DNA of 46,789 bases. Source: Acidimicrobiia bacterium. GTDB taxonomy: Bacteria > Actinomycetota > Acidimicrobiia > Spongiisociales > UBA5794. Made by a program: the position numbers and the translations under genes. The notes beneath the pieces were generated by a model that saw nothing but the letters and a program-made list of their open reading frames with translations, did no database searches and was not told the origin of the DNA. Location of the stretch: positions 1 to 46,789 of the forward strand of contig JASJAS010000034.1 in NCBI GenBank assembly GCA_030066875.1. The letters are read 5' to 3'. Of the stretch, positions 40,675 to 46,789 are shown piece after piece (position 1 is the stretch's first letter; each line of letters begins with the position of its first letter).

Positions 40675-43600
40675 CGTCACTCTCCACTGTGGCACCCCAG
40701 GCGTTGGCGCGCTGATCGCTGGCCAGCAGCCGGTAGCGCACCCGCATCCCGGCATTGAGACCGGCGCGTTGCCGGCGGGGGAAAGCGTGTGCATGGACGA
40801 ATATCGCCTCGCCGCCGGCGTCTGGGTCGATCAGCCCGAAGTGCATCTCCTCATCGAAGAAGCTGATGGTGCCGGCATGTCGATCGCCGCGCCACAACAG
40901 CGGGTAGAGGCCGATGCGCCCGATGGTGGTAAACCCGAGGAGAAGCACGATCAACAACGTCAGGGGCAAGCTGAGCGCCTCGGTGGTTGCGCTGGCGACA
41001 CCACCCATCACGACAAGCGTGCGGCGGATGCGCGGTGTCTCCTCACCTTGGCCAACGCTGGGTTGCTCGAAGTCATCGATCGCTTCGATGATCAGTTCCT
41101 TGTCTTCCGCGGCTACCGGGTCGGCAACTATCCAGTTGAACTCCACGGTCGCCTGCAATTGCGGAGTTCCGCTGTCGGTCACCGTGACGGTGACGGGATG
41201 AGATCCCGCCGTATTGACCGCCAGCCGGCCGCCGATCACGCCAGTCGCTGGGTCGATGGCCAGCCCGGTGGGCAGTCCGGTGGCCGAGTAGCTGAGGGGC
41301 TGTTCGTCGCTGGCGAGGATGCTCAATGTGACCGTCTCACCTTCGGAATCGAACTGTGTAGCCACCGGAGAAATGATGGGCGCCGAGTTGGGATCATCCT
41401 GAAGAGCTGAAGCGGTCACCATCCAGGTGAGGTTGGTGCTCGCCTGCAGCGAGGGTATGCCGTCGTCGGCGACGGTGATCGCGACGACGTGGAACCCGGT
41501 GGCGCTTTGCTCGATTGTGCCGGTGATCATCCCGGTCACGCGATCGATCCGCAGTCCTTGCGGCAGACCTTCGGCCGAGAAGCTCAGCATATTGCTGGGC
41601 AGGTCGGGATCCGATCCCGCTACTTGGATCTCCACGGTGGTAGCCGCTTCGCTGATCTGGCTCGAGAGCGGCTCGATGGTCGGCGGCAGGTTGGTCTCGA
41701 ACACGGAGATCGTGACGATTCGTCTGGCGGCCAGTTGCGGGCTGCCGGCGTCGGTGGCGTAGACGGTGAGCCGATACGTTCCCGGTCCCTGCGCTTCCGT
41801 CGGTATCCACGTGACGACTCCCGAAGCAGCATCGATGGTGGCACCGGCCGGCTCGCCGGACAGTGAGAACATGACGTCATCACCGTCGGGATCGGTTGCC
41901 CGAGCCGTGAACGAGATTTCGGTTTCCTCGGCACCTGATATCGATGAAGCGACGTCGAGGGTTGGGGGTCGATTGGTGTCGGTCACCGTCCACACGAAAC
42001 TCGCCGAGCCGGAGAGCGATGGGCTGGCCCCGTCGCTGACCGTGACGGTCACTGGGTACACGCCGACTGATCCCGCCGGGAGCGTGCCGGAGATGTGTCC
42101 CGTGTCGTCGTCGATAGCCAGGCCAGGTGGCAGACCACTCGCATGGAAGCTGAGAGTGTTGGCGGGGAGATCCGGGTCAGAAGCAGCGATCGTCAGGTCG
42201 ACATCGCCGAACTCTCCGCTCACCTGGTCGGGAACGGGGTCGACTGTGGGAGCTCGGTTCACCTCCGTCACCGTGATTGTGACGCTCTTGCTGTGAGCTT
42301 TGGCCGGGTGCCCGCTATCGGTCACCGTCACCGTCACCAAGTAGACCCCGAACCCGTCGGCTTCGCCGGGCGTCCAAACGAAGTCGCCGCTGGTCGGGTC
42401 GATGGACGCTCCGGGCGGTCCGGAGATGCTGAAGAGCAAGTTGTCGCCGTCGAGGTCGCTCGCCGTCGCCGTGAACGTGATCGTGGTTTCCTCAGGCACA
42501 GTGTGATCGGGAATGAGCCCGAGTACCGGGCGCCGGTTGGTATCGGTGACGGTGATGATGAAGGACTCGTCGTGACTGAGCCCGCCGGCTGAGGCGGTGA
42601 TCGTGACGGTTGTGGTTGCGGCGTCGGTGTAGCCGGGGGTGCCGGTGACTGTGCCGGTGCCGTCGCCGTTGTCGACGAACGTGGCCCAGCCGGGCAGGCC
42701 GCTCGCCGAAAGGCTGGGAGTGGTCCCGTCGGGGTCAGAGGCGGTCGCGACCAGGGTGAACGGGTCGTTCTCGGCAACGACTTGATCGGCAATCGGTTCG
42801 ATCGTTGGGGGCCGATCCGTGTCGCTGATCACGATGCTGAAGGTGGCGGTGTCGATGAGTCCACCGTCAGTAACCGTGATGGTGACCGTTGTGGTTGCGG
42901 CGTCGGTGTAGCCGGGGGTGCCGGTGATCGTGGCGGTGTCGTCCCCATTGTCGGTGAGTGTGGCCCAACCGGGGAGGGTGCCGCCGTCGCTGAAGGCGAC
43001 GGTCGTTCCGTCGGGGTCGGTGGCGGTGAGAAGAACACTGAAAGATGATCCTTCGGCTCCACCTTGGTCACCGGGGTTGGTGATGGTGGGTGGCCGGTTG
43101 GTGTTGGTGACGGTGAGGTCGAAAACTACATCGTCGGTGAGGTTGGGAACTCCTCCGTCGTCGGCAGTGATGGTGACTGTTGTCGTTCCGGAGTCGCTTG
43201 CCCCGGGGGTGCCGCTGATGGTGCCGGTGCCGTCGCCGTTGTCGGTGAGTGTGGCCCAACCGGGAAGCGTTCCTCCGTCGGCGAGCGTTGGGATCTCGCC
43301 GTCGGGGTCGGTGGCCACGACGAGGAGCGTGAATGGTGCCAGCTCGGGCGTTGTCTGTGGGCCCGGGCTGGTGATTGTGGGTGGCCGGTTGGTGTTGGTG
43401 ACGGTGAGGTCGAAGGTCTCGTCGTCGGTGAGAGAGCCGTCGTGGGCGGTGACGGTCGCGGTGCTGATGCCGGCGTCGGTGTAGCCGGGGGTGCCGCTGA
43501 TGGTGCCGGTGCCGTCGCCGTTGTCGACGAATGAGGCCCAACCGGGGAGGCCAGTTGCGGCCAGCGATGGGATGGTGCCATCGGGATCGGACGCGGTGAC

Positions 43601-46600
43601 CGTCAGTGTGAACGGGTCGTTTTCGGCGACGGTTTGGTCGACGATGGGATCGACTACCGGTGGCCGGTTGGTGTTGGTGACCGTCAGCTGGAAGGGGGTG
43701 CTGTCGGATAGGTTGGGAACGCCCCCGTCCTCAGCTTCGATGGTCACGGTGCTGATGCCGGCGTCCGTGTAGCCGGGGGTACCGGTGATGGTGCCGGTGC
43801 CGTCACCGTTGTCGACGAATGAGGCCCAGCCGGGGAGGCCAGTTGCGGCCAGCGATGGGATGGTGCCGTCTGGATCGGATGCGGAAACGACGACGGGGAC
43901 CAGGGCCACACCCTCCGCTGCTAGCTGGTCTCCGACCGGATTGACCACCGGGGGCCGGTTCGTGTTGGTGACGGTGAGGTCGAACGTCTCGTTGCCGGTA
44001 TCCGTACCGTCGTCTGCGCTGATGGTCACGGTGCTGATGCCGGCGTCGGTGTAGCCAGGGGTGCCGCTGATGGTGCCGGTGCCGTCGCCGTTGTCGACAA
44101 ACGTCGCCCATCCCGGCAATCCAGCAGCCGACAGCGACGGGATGGTGCCATCGGCGTCGGACGCTGTCACCGTCAGTGTGAACGGGTCGTTTTCGGCGAC
44201 GGTTTGGTCGACGATGGGATCGACTATCGGGGCCCGGTTTGTGTTGTTGATGGTGATGTCGAATACGGCGTCGTCGGTCAGCGAGCCGTCCCATGCGGTG
44301 ATGGTGACTGTGGTAGTCCCGGCGTCGGTGTAGCCGGGGGTGCCGCTGATGGTTGCGGTGTCGTCGCCGTTGTCGGTGAGGGTCGCCCACCCCGGCAAGG
44401 TGCCACCGTCGCTGAAACCAACCGTGGTGCCATCCGGGTCTGAGGCGGTGATGAGCAGGCTGAACGGAGTGGCCTCGGCCCCAATCTGATTGCCCGGGTT
44501 GGTGATCGTTGGAGGCTGGTTGGTGTTGCTAACCGTGAGGTCGAACACTGCGTCGTCAGCAAGCGACCCGTCCGAGGCGGTGACAGTGACCGTGGTCGTG
44601 CCGGAGTCGCCCCCACCGGGCGTGCCGGCGATGGTTGCGGTACCGTCGAGGTTATCGGTCAGCACCGCCCAGGCGGGCAGCGTGCCCGAGTCTGTGAATG
44701 ACGGTGTTGTGCCGTCTGGATCGGAAGCAGTGATCACGATCGAGAACGGTGCCAGCTCGGGTGTCGTCTGCGGACCCGGATTGACGATAACCGGCGGCCG
44801 ATTTGTGTTGTTTACGGTCCAGGTGAACGTATCGGGCACCGCACTCTCAGGCGGGGTGCCGTTGTCGGTCGCGGTGATCGTGACTGCATACGGACTTCCT
44901 GCAGCGGCGTTGTAGTCAATGGTGCCGCTGATCAGTCCTGAGCCAGGATCGATGGAGAGACCGGGGGGCAGCCCGGTTGCTCCGTAGGTGACGATGTCGC
45001 CGGAGTCGGGGTCGGTCGCGGCCGCCGACAACGAGATCGGCGCACCCTCCGCATCGATCCGGTCAAGTAGGTCTTGATCGAACACCGGAGGCCGGTTTGA
45101 TTCACTCACAGTCCAAGTGAATGTGTCCACTGCGCTCAAATTGGGGATGCCATCATCGGTTGCGGTGATTTCGACGGCGTAGCTGCCGGTGGCGGCGAAG
45201 CCGATGGTTCCCGATATCAAGCCGCTGTTCGGGTCGATCGCCAACCCGGGGGGAAGCCCGACAGCGGAATAGCCGACATCGTGCCCGTCGGGATCGGTTG
45301 CGGCTGCCGACAGTGAGATGGTCGAGCCCTCGGGGTCGGTTCTATCGAGCAGGTTCTGGTCGAACACGGGCGGCCGGTTCGGATCGACCGGGAAGGCGAT
45401 CGCCAATGCTTCGTAGCTCTCACCGTTGTCGATGTCGATGACACCAAGCGATGACCCGTCGGACTTGCTGAGTTCGTAGATCCGTTCTGTTCCCGCGGTA
45501 TCGGTCGAGGTGTAGAGCCGGCCTGTCTCGTCAAATGCCAAGCTAGCGACGTCATCTGGGGTCACGCCCAAAGTGACGGTTGCGCCGGTGGCAGGGTCGA
45601 GAGTGGCCAGGCTCCAGTCGCCGCTGAAATCCCAATGCACCAGATAGAGCTCGCCGTTGGTCGGGTCGAAGGCAATATCAGCTGAGTGGTAATACCCGCC
45701 CTGGGCTCCTATCAGCAGGTAGTCATCACCGCCGAAGACGCCCGGAATGTGGGCTCCACTGACTGGGTCGATCTGGAAGAGCAGGTCTTCCTGCCAGTTG
45801 CCCCGCCGGTGCGTCCCGTATAGCCCCCCTGAAAACGGATCGAACGACAGCCCTTCGATGTCGTCGAACGCAATGAGGCCGGCCGGACCGCTGCCGGCAC
45901 CGGCGATCGAGGGTCTGGGAGCGAAGACCCCCGTGGTCACGTCGATGATCCCAAGCTGATCGTCCTCGACCGCAAAGAGCGTGTTGGTGCCGGGCTGCAG
46001 CGCGATGGACTCGATATTCCAGGTGCCGGTACCGGTCCCAATGCTGACCTCGTTGGTGGTGGGATTCGAATCGGTCAGATCAACCGCCGTCAGCAAGTCA
46101 TTCCCGCCGTTGGCTCCTCCGCTGTTGGCGACGAGGTAGGTGACATCGCCCGGAGCAACGGTCCAGTCGAAGATGTCGGTGTCCTGCAGGTTCGGGGTAC
46201 CGTCGTCGGTGACTGTGATGGTGATTGAATAGACGCCAGCCGAGTTGGGGCCGAGCGCCCCGGTGAGAGTCCCGTTCGCCGAATCGATGGTCACTCCCTC
46301 GGGGAGTTCGGTTGCGCTGTAGGTGAGGTTGTCGCCCGGGTTGGGGTCGGTGGCCGAGGCTGCGATGATGACCAGCGTTCCCTCTGCGTCGGTCCGATCG
46401 AGGAGGTCCTGGTCGAAGACCGGCGGCTCGTTGGGGGGAGGGGTGTTGGGTATTGCCAGGGACTCGTAGTCGAAGCCGTTGTCCAGATCGATTTGGGCGA
46501 TGCTGGCGCCCGTGCTCTTGTCCAGCTCGTGGAGCTGCTCAGGTGCCGAACTTGTGGCCGTTGTTGCCCATGCTCGGCCATCCGAGTCGAAGTCCAGGCT

Positions 46601-46789
46601 TCTCAGGTCGTCCGGAACGGTTCCTATTCCAACCGTGTCGCCATTCGCCGGATCGAGGCTGGAAAGCGTGAAAGTGTTGAAGGTCTCGCTGACGTGGACT
46701 ACGTAGGTCTGGTCGGTGGTTGGGTCGAACGCCAGGCCGGACACCTGGTAGTTCAAGCCACTGGGCTCGATGCGGACGTAGTCGTCGCC
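40667..46789 (-). CDS. Giant cadherin/putative-Ig repeat surface protein with C-terminal TM helix and cold-shock-like cytoplasmic domain (N-terminus outside the window)
   Basis: Frame is open through 46789 (upstream residues GDDYVRIEPSGLNYQV...), so the TTG start at 46756 in the ORF track is not real. About 16 repeats of ~90-97 aa (TNRPPTI..PGDQ..ASDPDGT..LPGWATLTDNGDGTGTISGTPGYTDAG.STVTI.A.DG), DUF4394/propeller-like segments near the N-terminus, TM LPLTLLIVLLLGFTTIGRIGLYPLLW, then HAGTISFFDEEMHFGLIDPDAGGEAIFVHAHAF. Confidence 0.85.
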   Translation of the reverse strand, partial: GDDYVRIEPSGLNYQVSGLAFDPTTDQTYVVHVSETFNTFTLSSLDPANGDTVGIGTVPDDLRSLDFDSDGRAWATTATSSAPEQLHELDKSTGASIAQIDLDNGFDYESLAIPNTPPPNEPPVFDQDLLDRTDAEGTLVIIAASATDPNPGDNLTYSATELPEGVTIDSANGTLTGALGPNSAGVYSITITVTDDGTPNLQDTDIFDWTVAPGDVTYLVANSGGANGGNDLLTAVDLTDSNPTTNEVSIGTGTGTWNIESIALQPGTNTLFAVEDDQLGIIDVTTGVFAPRPSIAGAGSGPAGLIAFDDIEGLSFDPFSGGLYGTHRRGNWQEDLLFQIDPVSGAHIPGVFGGDDYLLIGAQGGYYHSADIAFDPTNGELYLVHWDFSGDWSLATLDPATGATVTLGVTPDDVASLAFDETGRLYTSTDTAGTERIYELSKSDGSSLGVIDIDNGESYEALAIAFPVDPNRPPVFDQNLLDRTDPEGSTISLSAAATDPDGHDVGYSAVGLPPGLAIDPNSGLISGTIGFAATGSYAVEITATDDGIPNLSAVDTFTWTVSESNRPPVFDQDLLDRIDAEGAPISLSAAATDPDSGDIVTYGATGLPPGLSIDPGSGLISGTIDYNAAAGSPYAVTITATDNGTPPESAVPDTFTWTVNNTNRPPVIVNPGPQTTPELAPFSIVITASDPDGTTPSFTDSGTLPAWAVLTDNLDGTATIAGTPGGGDSGTTTVTVTASDGSLADDAVFDLTVSNTNQPPTITNPGNQIGAEATPFSLLITASDPDGTTVGFSDGGTLPGWATLTDNGDDTATISGTPGYTDAGTTTVTITAWDGSLTDDAVFDITINNTNRAPIVDPIVDQTVAENDPFTLTVTASDADGTIPSLSAAGLPGWATFVDNGDGTGTISGTPGYTDAGISTVTISADDGTDTGNETFDLTVTNTNRPPVVNPVGDQLAAEGVALVPVVVSASDPDGTIPSLAATGLPGWASFVDNGDGTGTITGTPGYTDAGISTVTIEAEDGGVPNLSDSTPFQLTVTNTNRPPVVDPIVDQTVAENDPFTLTVTASDPDGTIPSLAATGLPGWASFVDNGDGTGTISGTPGYTDAGISTATVTAHDGSLTDDETFDLTVTNTNRPPTITSPGPQTTPELAPFTLLVVATDPDGEIPTLADGGTLPGWATLTDNGDGTGTISGTPGASDSGTTTVTITADDGGVPNLTDDVVFDLTVTNTNRPPTITNPGDQGGAEGSSFSVLLTATDPDGTTVAFSDGGTLPGWATLTDNGDDTATITGTPGYTDAATTTVTITVTDGGLIDTATFSIVISDTDRPPTIEPIADQVVAENDPFTLVATASDPDGTTPSLSASGLPGWATFVDNGDGTGTVTGTPGYTDAATTTVTITASAGGLSHDESFIITVTDTNRRPVLGLIPDHTVPEETTITFTATASDLDGDNLLFSISGPPGASIDPTSGDFVWTPGEADGFGVYLVTVTVTDSGHPAKAHSKSVTITVTEVNRAPTVDPVPDQVSGEFGDVDLTIAASDPDLPANTLSFHASGLPPGLAIDDDTGHISGTLPAGSVGVYPVTVTVSDGASPSLSGSASFVWTVTDTNRPPTLDVASSISGAEETEISFTARATDPDGDDVMFSLSGEPAGATIDAASGVVTWIPTEAQGPGTYRLTVYATDAGSPQLAARRIVTISVFETNLPPTIEPLSSQISEAATTVEIQVAGSDPDLPSNMLSFSAEGLPQGLRIDRVTGMITGTIEQSATGFHVVAITVADDGIPSLQASTNLTWMVTASALQDDPNSAPIISPVATQFDSEGETVTLSILASDEQPLSYSATGLPTGLAIDPATGVIGGRLAVNTAGSHPVTVTVTDSGTPQLQATVEFNWIVADPVAAEDKELIIEAIDDFEQPSVGQGEETPRIRRTLVVMGGVASATTEALSLPLTLLIVLLLGFTTIGRIGLYPLLWRGDRHAGTISFFDEEMHFGLIDPDAGGEAIFVHAHAFPRRQRAGLNAGMRVRYRLLASDQRANAWGATVESDDG
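40670..40879 (-). other. Cold-shock-domain-like C-terminal tail of the giant protein
   Basis: HAGTISFFDEEMHFGLIDPDAGGEAIFVHAHAFPRRQRAGLNAGMRVRYRLLASDQRANAWGATVE aligns by eye with the CSD pattern GTVKWFN..KGFGFI.PDDGG.DVFVH.SA......L..G..V.F......G..A..V (RNP1-like FGLI, RNP2-like IFVH). Confidence 0.65.
42540..44810 (-). repeat. Block of about eight closely related ~275-290 bp domain repeats
   Basis: Recurring DNA such as gtagccgggggtgcc.gtgat.gtgccggtgccgtcgccgttgtcg; an exact 56-bp copy at 43601-43656 and 44171-44226. Confidence 0.85.

Noticed and set aside
42334-44390. Several antisense/alternate-frame ORFs full of Arg/His/Pro (e.g. MGLIRRQRRRHRHHQRHPRLHRRRHQHRD...) and + strand ORFs over the giant gene
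   Set aside because: Low-complexity translations of the wrong frame of the repeat domains; the long continuous minus frame with coherent Ig-like repeats explains the DNA.
42540-44810. Regularly spaced identical DNA segments resembling a CRISPR-like or satellite array
   Set aside because: Period (~275-290 bp) corresponds to protein domains in one open frame; no short repeat/spacer structure or cas genes.
46756-46758. Start codon of the giant protein at 46756 as given in the ORF track
   Set aside because: It is an internal TTG (Leu) codon; the frame stays open to the window edge (GDDYVRIEPSGLNYQV), so the true start is outside.

Overview
High-GC, gene-dense bacterial window, probably actinobacterial (taxonomy inferred from gene content only). 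From left to right: (1) a lysine-ketoglutarate-reductase-like / saccharopine-dehydrogenase pair on the minus strand. (2) A central-carbon block: acs, dps, phosphoglucomutase-like, class I FBP aldolase, ATP-type PEPCK. (3) Two tandem paralogous DivIVA-like coiled-coil genes. (4) A D-2-hydroxyacid dehydrogenase convergent with a heliorhodopsin gene, which is divergent from serB-serA-aminotransferase. (5) A lipoprotein. (6) A ~18 kb, tightly overlapping cluster (21.26-39.13 kb): TetR regulator with a near-perfect 21-bp palindromic operator candidate, KAS-III-like enzyme, three acyl-CoA ligases, two alpha/beta hydrolases, a complete Liv-type ABC importer, and two PhaC-like synthases (one with Ser and one with Cys as nucleophile) separated by a small PhaE/phasin-like protein, plus an enoyl-CoA hydratase-like and a double-hotdog MaoC-like protein. 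(7) A YdeI-like protein, a small membrane protein and a single-domain response regulator. The regulator gene overlaps the 3' end of a giant (>2040 aa, truncated at the window edge) cadherin/Ig-like repeat protein ending in a TM helix and a cold-shock-like cytoplasmic tail. Strongest candidates for something under-described: the giant adhesin with CSD-like tail plus response regulator; the Ser/Cys twin PhaC module inside the transporter/ligase cluster; and the heliorhodopsin in a serine-biosynthesis neighbourhood. No rRNA, tRNA, CRISPR or transposase was recognised.
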